Positions 47,084-55,605 of a stretch of DNA of 64,000 nt are shown here, in pieces; position 1 is the first letter of the stretch; every line of letters starts with the position of its first letter. The stretch comes from JAJEFO01 sp965221845 (GTDB taxonomy: Bacteria; Pseudomonadota; Alphaproteobacteria; Rhodobacterales; Rhodobacteraceae). The stretch spans positions 3,410,001 through 3,474,000 of the forward strand of contig OZ244919.1 of the NCBI GenBank assembly GCA_965221845.1, given 5' to 3'. The translations under genes were made by a program, and so were the position numbers. The notes beneath the pieces are model-generated. The model was not told the DNA's origin. It made no database searches and saw only the letters and a program-made list of their open reading frames with translations.

Positions 47084-48332
47084 AGGCGGCGGCCGCCGAC
47101 CTGTCCTCCCAGGTGCGCCGGTCGCGGAGCAGCGCATTCGCGGTGACGACGAGCTTCCGCATGACCGCGGTCACGGCGACCTTGCGGGCCCTGCCCCCTT
47201 GGCCCGGGCCGGCCGTGCATCTCCATCATGTCGGGACCGGACATGCAGGCCGCCATCGCCGCCATGTACAGGACGTCCCCCGGACGCCGCCGCCCGCCGG
47301 TGATGTGGCGCCCGCCCCTGAGGGTGCCGCCGTCGCGGGCGAAGGGGGCGACGCCGACCGGGGCGGCGGCCTGGCGGCTGCCGATCGCGCCCGGCCCGCC
47401 CGCCCAGGCGACCGGGGACGCGGCCGTGACCGGGCCGATGCCCGGCACCGGGGCCGGATGCCGCAGCTCTCCGCCAGGCCCTCCGAGCCCTTGACAAGTT
47501 CCTCGATCCGCCGGCCGGACGCGGCGACGGCCCTGTCCGGCTCCTCCGGCACCCTCCGGACGGGGCCGTCCGCGTCCGGCTCTCCGACCTCGCCCGGGAC
47601 CGCCTTCAGTTCCGCGCGCCGGTCGACGAGGGCCTCCCGCAGCACGAGCATGTCGCGGAGCCTGTCGACGGTGACGTCGGCCGGCGCGGTGGGCGCCATG
47701 TCCGGGAACGCGGCGCGCAGGGCGGCCGGCACGCGCGCGCCGGCCCTGTCGGTCTTCGCCAGCTCGCCGCCGGCCCTGGGGAGGTCCCGGGACTGGCGGG
47801 GGTCGCCACGACGACCTTGAAGCCCCTGTCATGCAGCGACTGCAGGAGGGCCCGGTGCATCCGTCCCGTGGCCTCCGGGACGACCCGCTCCGCATTCCCT
47901 TCCCCGGGAGGCGGGCGACCTTGCGGAACCCGTCCGTGTCGTTGGTGGCGGCGTGATCCCGCCCGCCCGGGCGGATGTCCGGCGACTTCCCGCTCACGTC
48001 GATTCCCGCAGCTGCGGTGGTCATGTCTCCCGCTCCTGTCCTCGCGACGGTCCGGTTCCCGGACCCGGCGTCCATCGGGACCCGGGAGGCCAACGGGAGG
48101 GCGGGCCGACCACGCTCGTCGACGGATCCGCTCGCGCGATCCAGGGCCGCTCCGGTCCGGCCCGTCCTGCGGGGCCAGGCCCCGCACCCCCTCCGCCCGG
48201 CCGGGCGGAGGGGGTCCCGGACCCGGCATCGACCGGGAGGGCGCCGGGAGGCAAGGAACGGCTTTCCCACAGGAATCCGCCCCCGACTTTTCCACAGCCA
48301 CCTCCTTGGTCATTGCCGGTTCGCTGAACATG
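47084..48332 (-). mobile_element. IS110-like element with multiply frameshifted transposase
   Basis: On the minus strand the transposase begins MTTAAAGIDVSGKSPDIRPG, the RuvC-like DEDD start of IS110. The similarity then hops between frames: EATGRMHRALLQSLHDRGFK, FPDMAPTAPADVTVDRLRDM, LREALVDRRAELKAVPGE, and GIGPVTAASPVAWAGGPGAI, APFARDGGTLRGGRHITGGR, DVLYMAAMAACMSGPDM. At least three frame changes are needed, so it is inactive. The C-terminus runs into the IS30-like break at 47083 without a stop. IS110 elements have no inverted repeats, and none is seen. Confidence 0.8.
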
Positions 48333-48655
48333 CGAGGCCGCGCTGCGGCGCCTGTCCGCCTTGCGCCGGGCCTGCTTGTGGCGGCAGCCGCGCCTGCCGG
48401 AGTTGCGCCGCACCTCGCGCCATACCGTCGTGCGGTCCCGGCCGGGCCGGCGGGCGATCGCCGGGCCGGAAAGCCCGCTTTCCCGGGGCGTGGATCCGGC
48501 GGCGTTCCGCATGAGGCCGGTGGCGATGGCCCTCGGGCATGACGGTCTCCTTCTTTCGACGAAAGGGACTGTCGCCGCCGCCTGGCCGGTTCGCAACATC
48601 ATGTGTCGCCGAACGACCAGGAACACTGCATCAGGTGTTGCACTTCAGAGTGGAA
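48333..48655 (-). mobile_element. IS30-like element, left part only, inverted copy
   Basis: The same terminal repeat as at 46619 lies at 48655 reading leftward, with the transposase start MPEGHRHRPHAERRRIHA on the minus strand. Frames shift after about 18 codons. It is cut at 48333, where the IS110-like sequence begins. Together with 46619-47083 it forms inverted IS30-like arms around the IS110-like element. Confidence 0.8.
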
Positions 48656-48713
48656 CGGGGGAACCTTTTCAGGGGCATTTTCACATAAATTTCAGTGAGA
48701 TGCGCAATATGCT

Positions 48714-48803
48714 TGGCGGAGAGACAGGGATTCGAACCCTGGGTGGGCTTGCACCCACAACGGTTTTCGAGACCGCCCCGTTCGACCGCTCCGGCACCTC
48801 TCC
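48714..48803 (-). tRNA. tRNA-Ser(CGA), copy 1
   Basis: A 90-nt class II tRNA including an encoded CCA. The acceptor GGAGAGG pairs with TCTCTCC (one G-U), the D arm carries GAGCGGTCGAACGG, and the anticodon loop CTCGAAA gives CGA (serine, codon UCG). A long variable arm (GTGGGTGCAAGCCCAC) and the T arm GGGTTCGAATCCC follow. An identical gene lies at 53820-53909. Confidence 0.95.
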
Positions 48804-48866
48804 GCAGGACCGGGGCCGCCGCCTACCCGATAATGCCGTCCGGTGCAAGTCTTTGTCTTGCTCGGC

Positions 48867-50326
48867 CAGCAATTCCCGCCAGCCTGACCGTCGGTGCGCG
48901 AAGGCGCGGTCATGGCGGACGGCAGTTCCGTGTGCGCACGACCGGCGGCCGGGCGGCGGCCCGGGATCGTGACGTTGCCGGCGAAGGGCGGGATCGGGGC
49001 CGTCCGGGCGTGGCCGGGACGGCTACGGGCCGTCGGGGAGCGTCCCGGCAAGTTCGGGCTTCTTCATGTTCCCGGCATGGCGAGACAGAAGGTCCGCCAG
49101 TCCGGGATGCCGACGTCTGGAACAGGCTGCGCATCCGGTCCCGGAGGCAGGGGATGCGCTTCTGGCGTTCCCGCGCCTTCCCGAACGGCGGGCAGCAGTG
49201 CCGCTGCACCGGTCGATCAGGAAGGCGGGCATGGCGAGCGTCATGAAGACGCCCCATGGGCGGTTTCCGCCATGGCCGGAGCCGTGCCCGAAGCTGCAGC
49301 CCTCCCGCGTCCCGGTGCCCGGAACGTCTCGTTCCCGGTCGCCCGCCTGCGGCGGCCGCACCGCATGACGGACACGCCGTGTCCCGGACGGGCGGGAGGC
49401 CGGCGGCCCGCGAGAACCTCCGGACCCTCCCTTTCGTGCCGGTCTCCCCGCATCCGGGCATGTCGGTCTTCAGGCCGAAGTTCGCGTCGTCGGCCGGCAG
49501 GCCGCGGTCCCGTTCGAAGCGGTGCACGATGCCGGTCTTCCCGTCGCGCCTCTCCCAGGCCTGCTTCGTCCCGCTGGTCTCGAACCAGCCGGACAGGAGC
49601 TCGTGGTCGCCCTTCTCCGCTCACGCAGCCTGACGTGCGGCCCGCCGGCCGCCGGCCCGTCCCCGGCGCCGGCCGCCCTCCCGTGTGCGGACGCTCCCGG
49701 CGGAGGTCCTCCGGGAGCCGCCTCAAGGCGTTCCGCTCGCAGTCGTTCCTCCTCCTGCCGTCCTCGTTCCGGACCGGCTCCGGGGCCGGCGGGACCCCCT
49801 CGGCGTGGTCGGGACGGACGGTCGCCGCGCCCAGTGCCTGGCGGCAGGAGGTCCTCGACCCGTCCGGCGGGTCCTGGCGCAGCGGCGCCTGCAGACGGCC
49901 TTGCGCGAGGAGCGGCGGCCGGTCCCGTCCACCGGGAGCGGAGACGCCCGCCGGACGCCGTCCGGCCCTCCAGCGCCTTCCCGCGCCGCAGGGCGGCGTG
50001 GACGCCCCCGGACCGCAGCGGCGGAGGCCGCGGGGGCCGGCCCCGTCGAGCCGCTCGCGCATCCGCGTGTCCGACGGCGCCTTCCCCACGCCGAAGAGCG
50101 CGCGCAGGTTCCGCGCCCGGACCGGGTCCTCGCCGCCCCGCACCTGCCGGCCGGACTGCAGAAGCGACGGGATCCCGGGCGAGAAGACCGCGAGCCCCGA
50201 CATCAGGCAGTCAGCGAGACTGAAGTCGCGCGTGACGGTCGGGTCGGGGATGCGGTCGAAGCATGCACGCACGGCGCGAAGCATGCCGGGCATCGACAGA
50301 TGCCTGCGAAAGGAATCTCTGGTTAT
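48867..50326 (-). mobile_element. DDE-type IS (ISNCY-like), copy A, right end lost
   Basis: The left terminal repeat CAGCAATTCCCGCCAG lies at 48867 next to TTGCTCGGC. On the minus strand the transposase reads FRRHLSMPGMLRAVRACFDR, IPDP, LMSGLAVFSPGIPSLLQSGR, GGEDPVRARNLRALFGVGKA and PSDTRMRERLDG. It then loses frame several times (DDANFGLKTDMPGCGETGTK in another frame). At 50326 the match to the complete copy stops inside the codons for the N-terminus and a host gene fragment begins; the right repeat is missing. Family placement (ISNCY-like) is from memory of similar transposases. Confidence 0.8.
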
Positions 50327-50459
50327 TTTCAAGCCCGACAAGTAGCTGCACAGGCTCGCAATCGTTCCACAGCTCGAACCGGTCAAAGTCGCTGACTTCC
50401 TCCCCCGCCGCCGGCCAGGCGGCCATCAGGCAGGTTGCCAGCGCGGCCGCGACCCTCAT
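50327..50459 (-). pseudogene. Exported protein, 5' fragment cut by an IS
   Basis: From ATG 50459 the minus strand reads MRVAAALATCLMAAWPAAGE, a signal peptide, then EVSDFDRFELWNDCEPVQLL and VGLE before similarity stops at the IS copy A boundary. The ...LWxxCxPxxLxVE start is typical of small exported alphaproteobacterial proteins of unknown function. It lies 5 bp after the 75-residue gene upstream and was probably in an operon with it. Confidence 0.6.
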
Positions 50460-50464
50460 GGCGA

Positions 50465-50692
50465 TCAGGATGATCCCGGCAGGCCGATCAGGAACGCGAG
50501 GAAGGCGACCGCGAGGCCGCCGCCGCCGATCACCGTCGCGACGATGGTCACGATCAGCCGGGTCTCGCGCCGCGCCATGTCTTCGGCCAGGCGCGCAATG
50601 TCCGTCCGATATTCAGCCTGCATCGTGCTCATGCGTTCCTCCAGGACGGCGAGCTGCCGCGCGAGTGCGTGAATGTCCGGCGCGCCGCCCAT
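50465..50692 (-). CDS. Small coiled-coil single-span membrane protein
   Basis: A 75-residue product: a heptad-rich helix (HALARQLAVLEERMSTMQAE, about residues 6-45, with acidic/basic alternation) followed by one hydrophobic segment IVTIVATVIGGGGLAVAFLA near the C-terminus. It looks like a genuine host gene stranded between IS elements. Function unknown. Its upstream region is interrupted 60 bp away by the IS66 insertion, so its promoter may be lost. Confidence 0.6.
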   Translation of the reverse strand: MGGAPDIHALARQLAVLEERMSTMQAEYRTDIARLAEDMARRETRLIVTIVATVIGGGGLAVAFLAFLIGLPGSS

Positions 50693-50759
50693 GCCTCAAT
50701 GTAGGGGACGGGCAGGTGATTCTCAATGCGTTTGTGCTCAACCGTTATCATGCCAAAAG

Positions 50760-52422
50760 GTAACTGTTCAGGTTCTGTCTTGATGGCCTCCCGCCCGGCC
50801 AGGCGGCTCAGCCCGCCCGGTCCGGCTGCCGCGCGGCGAGCCGCGCGACCAGCTCTTCCGGCGCGGTCCGCAGGGTCTCCAGCAGGTTCCAGCCCTGTTT
50901 CCGGGCCGTGTCGAGCACGGTCCGCAGCGCCGCGTGGTTCCGGGCGCCCGCCTCGCTGCGGAAGCTGCCGGAGATCCTCTGCCGCACCTTGAGGGGCCGC
51001 AGCGCCCGCTCTGCCTCGTTGTCGGGCGCGGGAACCGCGGGGTCGCGGGCGAGCCGCAGCACGCCGTCCCGGCTGTCCCGCAGCCGCAGGGCCAGGTTGT
51101 GGCCTCGCCGCCGCTTCCGTCGGCCCCGGCGCCCCTTCGAGGGCGGCGGGGGCCGGGCCTCGTGCATGGCGATGCCCTCGGCCACGATGCCGTCGCAACG
51201 GCGGCCGATGAGGTCCGCCAGGCGTTCCGGAAGAGGCTTTCCGTCCGACGGGCTGCCGGCGTGGACGGCGCGCCGCAGCAGGCGGGCCGTCCTCTCCGCC
51301 CAGGCCTCGTCGTCGAAGTCCGCCCGGTCCCGGAGCTCGCGCAGGACGTGCGCGGCGCAGAGCGAGGGCACGGTCCCGGGGATGTCGGAACACGGCCGCT
51401 AGCGGTCGTGCACCGCGACCCCGGTCGCGTCCGCCGTCACGTCGCCGCGGCCCGCGCCCAGGCGGAAGCGGCCGGGGTCGCGGTGCAGGCCACGTGCAGC
51501 CAGGCAAGGCGGCCGCGCACGCGCACGCCGGTCTCGTCCATGTGCCTGCCAGGCGCCGCCGCCACCGCGTCCGGACGTGCAGGGCAAGGCCTTCGACGCC
51601 CTCGGCCGCGCGGGAGACCGGTCCCGCGACGGTGCCTTGCGACAGATGCACGCCGAACGGGTCGGCCAGCGTCTGCCTCAGCCGCCGCAGCGGGACCGGC
51701 CGGGCGGCGTCGGGATGCACGGCCAGGGCGGCCAGCCGCGGGCCGTGGACGGCCGGCGCCGTCACGCCCTCGGGAAAGGCCGCGCGGGTCTCCGCCCCGC
51801 AGGCGGGGCAGACGCACCGGTGCGCCCGGTGCTCGGTCACCTCGAGCGGGGGTGGTGGCGGAAGGTCGTGGACCTGCCGGGCCGCAAACCCGACGGACAT
51901 CCCGGCATCCGGCGCACCGCCGCATGCGGCGCAGGCCGCGGGACGGTGGTCCGCGACGCGGTCGGGGACCTCGCAGCGCGCAAGCGTGCCGCCCGCGTGG
52001 CCCCTCTGCCCGCCCGGCCGCCGGCCGCTCTCCTGCCGGCGGGACCGCTGGCGTTCCTCCGGCGCCTCCGCCGTCGGCTTCGCCAGCCCGTCGCGCGACG
52101 GCGGCCTGCCGCTGCCGGAACTGTCGAGCCCGAGCCGGCGCTCCAGCTCCGCGATGCGCCCGGCCTGGACGGCGATCGTTGTGCGGAGCTCGGCAATCAC
52201 GGCATCGCGGTCCGCGAGCGCCGCCGTCAGGTCGGAGACCCGGCTGGCCAATTGTCCAGGATCGTCGATCGTTCCTGGCACGGGAGGCCTGCCTGCCCTG
52301 TCTGCTGCTCTCGCCGCGGCTTCAGCCGTCTTGTCCGGCAGGCCTGCGGGACATGCAGCCCCGATTGCCAGGCAAGATCACGATGGATGCGCTGCCGGCC
52401 TGGAGAGAACCTGAACAGTTAC
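50760..52422 (-). mobile_element. IS66-family element with 8-bp target duplication
   Basis: A 1663-bp element with GTAACTGTTCAGGTTCT inverted ends and GCCAAAAG duplicated at 50752-50759 and 52423-52430, as expected for IS66. It has one transposase gene on the minus strand and no tnpA/tnpB, like the ISBst12-type subgroup. The intact ends and perfect duplication mean that insertion is not ancient. Confidence 0.92.
50808..52281 (-). pseudogene. IS66-type transposase, frameshifted
   Basis: The N-terminal part from about 52281 has a leucine-zipper-like helix, GLDSSGSGRPPSRDGL, a zinc-binding stretch with CAACGG and CVCPACGAE, and LSQGTVAGPVSRAAEGVE. The frame is lost near 51590. The C-terminal part is readable in another frame from about 51371: LCAAHVLRELRDRADFDDEA, DNEAERALRPLKVRQRISGS and FRSEAGARNHAAL, ending at 50808. 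The central catalytic stretch is scrambled between the two. The enzyme is not functional as read. Confidence 0.8.
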
Positions 52423-52453
52423 GCCAAAAGTAACAAACGAAGGCACACCCCCG

Positions 52454-53753
52454 TTCCACTCTGAAGTGCAACACCTGATGCAGTGTTCCTGGTCGTTCGG
52501 CGACACATGATGTTGCGAATCGGCCAGGCGGCGGCGACAGTTCCTTCGTTGCGAGAAGGAGACCGTCATGCCCGAGGGCCATCGCCACCGGCCTCATGCG
52601 GAACGCTGCCAGATCCACGCCCTGAGGAAAAGCGGGCTTTCCGGCCCGGCGATCGCCCGCCAGCTCGGCCGCGACCGCACGACGGTCTGGCGCGAGGTGC
52701 GGCGCAACTCCGGCAGGCGCGGCTACCGCCACAAGCAGGCCCGGCGCAAGGCGGACAGGCGCCGCAGCGCGGCCTCGTCGGTGGCGCGCAAGATGACGCC
52801 GGAGCTGTGGCGCATGGCGGAGGAGCGGCTGGCCGAGGGCCGGGCCCCGAGCAGGTCAGCGGGCGCCTCCGCAAGGAGGGCGAGCCGATGGCGGGGCGTC
52901 AGTGGACCTGCGAGCGCATCCACGCCGACCGGAAGGCCGGCGGCGGTCTCTGGCGGCATCTCCGCCGCCGCGGCAGGAAGCCGAACCGGAAGGGCGGCGC
53001 CCATGCGGGCCGCGGCCGCATCCCGGGCCGGGTGGACATCTCCGAGCGCCCGGACGTCGTGGAGGCGAAGGAACGGGTCGGCGACTGGGAGGCCGACACG
53101 AATCAACGGCAAGGGCACCGGCGGCGCGCTGGTGTCGCTGGTGGACAGGGCGTCCAAGTACACGCTGCTCGAAAGGGTCGAGAGGAAGACGGCGGACGCG
53201 GTCGGCTCGGCCATGACCGGCATGCTGGGCCCTCTCCCCGTGCACACGGTCACCGCGGACAACGGCAAGGAGTTCGCGGGCCATGCCAGGGTGGCCGAGG
53301 CGCTGGGCGCGGGGTTCTTCTTCGCGCGGCATTGCCACTCCTGGGAGCGCGGCACGGACGAGCACGTGAACGGGCTGGTGCGGGAGTGGTTCCCGAAGGG
53401 CACGGACTTCCGCAAGGTGACGGACGAGGCCGTGAAGGCCGTCCAGGACCGGACGGACGCACGTCCGAGGAAGGCGCTGGGCTGCCTCACCCCGTCCGAG
53501 GCCTTCCTGCCCGGGCGCAGCCGCCCTGAGGGGGCCGTTCCGGGGCCGCCGGGGGCGGCTCCGAGGGGAGATGCGCGCTGTCCGCGGCCCGCCGTCCTCC
53601 GGTCGGGCTCCGCCCTCCCTGCGTCCGGCGGGCCGCGGACAGCGCCCGGCGGGGCTTGCACCGCCCCGGAAGACTGGCTACGCCTCCCGGTGAAGGGACC
53701 GCCGCCGCTCGGGCTTCGCCCCTCGCTGGCTGATGTTGCACTTCGGAGTGGAA
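52454..53753 (+). mobile_element. IS30-like element, complete ends
   Basis: A 1300-bp element bounded by TTCCACTCTGAAGTGCAACA and the matching TGTTGCACTTCGGAGTGGAA. It begins 24 bp after the IS66 duplication and ends about 14 bp before the second long direct repeat. It is the only copy here with the 3' half. IS30 makes 2-3 bp duplications, too short to recognise with confidence. Confidence 0.85.
52568..53515 (+). pseudogene. IS30-like transposase with two compensating frameshifts
   Basis: Frame 1 runs from ATG 52568 through the helix-turn-helix (SGLSGPAIARQLGRDRTTVW) to ERLAEGRAP near 52848. The similarity then continues in another frame as EQVSGRLRKEGEPMAGRQWT, GRVDISERPDVVEAKERVGD and WEADT near 53100. 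It returns to frame 1 as INGKGTGGALVSLVDRASKY, HTVTADNGKEFAGHARVAEA and WERGTDEHVNGLVREWFPKG, carrying the later acidic catalytic residues. Frame 1 stays open throughout, so a full-length but scrambled-centre protein could be made. Confidence 0.8.
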
Positions 53754-53766
53754 GCGGCGACATGAA

Positions 53767-55465
53767 AAACCTTTTCAGGGGCATTTTCACATAAATTTCA
53801 GTGACATGCGCAATATGCTTGGCGGAGAGACAGGGATTCGAACCCTGGGTGGGCTTGCACCCACAACGGTTTTCGAGACCGCCCCGTTCGACCGCTCCGG
53901 CACCTCTCCGCAGGACCGGGGCCGCCGGCTACCCGATAATGCCGTCCGGTGCAAGTCTTTGTCTTGCTCGGCCAGCAATTCCCGACAGCCTGACCGTCGG
54001 TGCGCGAAGGCGCGGTCATGGCGGACGGCGGTTCCGTGTGCGCACGACCGGGCGGCCGGGCGGCGGCCCGGGATCGTGGCGTTGCCGGCGAAGGGCGGGA
54101 TCGGGGCCGTCCGGGCGTGGCCGGGGCGGTCACGGCCCGGCACGGACGGGCCGGCATGGTCCTCCTTGCCAGGCTCCCCCGCGAGCGCGCGGCAGGGGTC
54201 TTCCAGTCCCGGAAGACGAAAGCCCGGCCAGTTCCCGCATCCGGTCCCGGAGGCAGGGGATGCGTTCCTGGCGTTCCCGCGCCCGTCCGAACGGCGGGCA
54301 GCAGTGCCGCCGCACCGGTCGATCAGGAAGGCGGGCATGGCGAGCGTCATGAAGACGCCCCATGGGCGGTTTCCGCCATGGCCGGAGCCGTGCCCGAAGC
54401 TGCAGCCCTCCCGCGTCCCGGTGCCTGGAACGTCTCGTTCCCGGTCGCCCGCCTGCGGCGGCCGCACCGCATGACGGACACGCCGCGTCCCGGACGGGCG
54501 GGAGGCCGGCGGCCCGCGAGAACCTCCGGACCCTCCCTTTCGTGCCGGTCTCCCCGCATCCGGGCATGTCGGTCTTCAGGCCGAAGTTCGCGTCGTCGGC
54601 CGGCAGGCCGCGGTCCCGTTCGAAGCGGTGCACGATGCCGGTCTTCCCGTCGCGCCTCTCCCAGGCCTGCTTCGTCCCGCTGGCATCGAACCAGCCGGAC
54701 GGCGGCCCGTGGTCGCCCGGCTTCGCGCCCGGGACGGGCGGAAGCCCTTCTCCGCTCACGAAGCCTGACGTGCGGGCCGCCGGCCGCCGGCCCGTCCCCG
54801 GCGCCGGCCGCCCTCCCGTGTGCGGACGCTCCCGGCGGAGGTCCCCGGCGAGCCGCCTCAAGGCGTTCGGCTCGCAGTCGTTCCTCCTCCTGCCGTCCTC
54901 GTTCCGGATCGGCTCCGGCGCCGGCGGGAACGCCTCGGCGTGGTCGGGACGGACGGTCGCCGCGCCCGGAGCCTGACGGCAGGAGGTCCTCGACCCGTCC
55001 GGCGGGTCCTGACGCGAGCGGCGCCTGCAGACGGCCTTGTGCGAGGAGCGGCGGCCGGTCCCGTCCGCCGGGACCGGGAGACGCCCGCCGGACGCCGTCC
55101 GGCCCTCGAGGACCTTCCCGCGCTGCAGGGCGGCGTGGACGCCCCCGGATCGCAGCGGCGGAGGCCGCGGGGGCCGGCCCCGTCGCGCCGCTCGCGCATC
55201 CGCGTGTCCGACGGCGCCTTCCCCACGCCGAAGAGCGAGCGCAGGTTCCGCGCCTGGACCGGATCCTCGCCGCCCCGCACCTGCCGGCCGGACTGCAGAA
55301 GCGACGGGATCCCGGGCGAGAAGACCGCGAGCCCCGACGTCAGGCCTCCCGGAAGGCTGAAGTCGCGCGTGCCGGTCGGGTCGGGGATGCGGTCGAAGCA
55401 TGCACGCACGGCGCGAAGCACGGCCCTGGCATCGACGGATGCCTGCGAAAGGAATCTCCGGACAT
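53767..55465. repeat. Long direct repeat, copy 2 (tRNA-Ser plus IS)
   Basis: The partner of 48662-50326. It contains the second tRNA-Ser and the complete IS copy. The match to copy 1 ends shortly after AAAGGAATCTC, inside the IS; copy 2 continues through the right terminal repeat to 55596. Confidence 0.85.
53820..53909 (-). tRNA. tRNA-Ser(CGA), copy 2
   Basis: Identical over 90 nt to the gene at 48714-48803, with acceptor GGAGAGG, anticodon CGA in loop CTCGAAA, long variable arm and encoded CCA. Both flanks are also near-identical to copy 1, so it arose by segmental duplication. Either or both may be expressed. Confidence 0.95.
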
Positions 55466-55596
55466 CTGCTGCCCGGCCTTTGCCTGTCTGGCCGCGGCAA
55501 GGCCGATTCGGCGGGAAAGGTCTGTGACAGGAAAATTCGTGACGGCCGCGCAACCGACTGACAATGAACGAAAAGAAATCCTGTCGGGAATTGCTG
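53973..55596 (-). mobile_element. DDE-type IS (ISNCY-like), copy B, complete with 9-bp target duplication
   Basis: A 1624-bp element with perfect 16-bp inverted ends CAGCAATTCCCGACAG and TTGCTCGGC duplicated at 53964-53972 and 55597-55605. The minus-strand transposase starts near 55450 (AVRACFDRIPDP, LTSGLAVFSPGIPSLLQSGR, GGEDPVQARNLRSLFGVGKA). It changes frame near 55170 (GVHAALQRGKVLEG, DASGTKQAWERRDGKTGI, DDANFGLKTDMPGCGETG) and again near the 3' end (RATGNETFQAPGRG). The ends look mobile but the enzyme is broken. Confidence 0.85.
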
Positions 55597-55605
55597 TTGC
55601 TCGGC

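Larger units (their letters stand above)
48662..50326. repeat. Long direct repeat, copy 1 (tRNA-Ser plus IS)
   Basis: This segment is nearly identical to 53767-55465: the AT-rich lead AACCTTTTCAGGGGCATTTT, the tRNA gene, the GC-rich leader and most of the DDE-type IS. Differences are scattered substitutions and small indels in the IS part. The copies are 5.1 kb apart in the same orientation. Confidence 0.85.
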
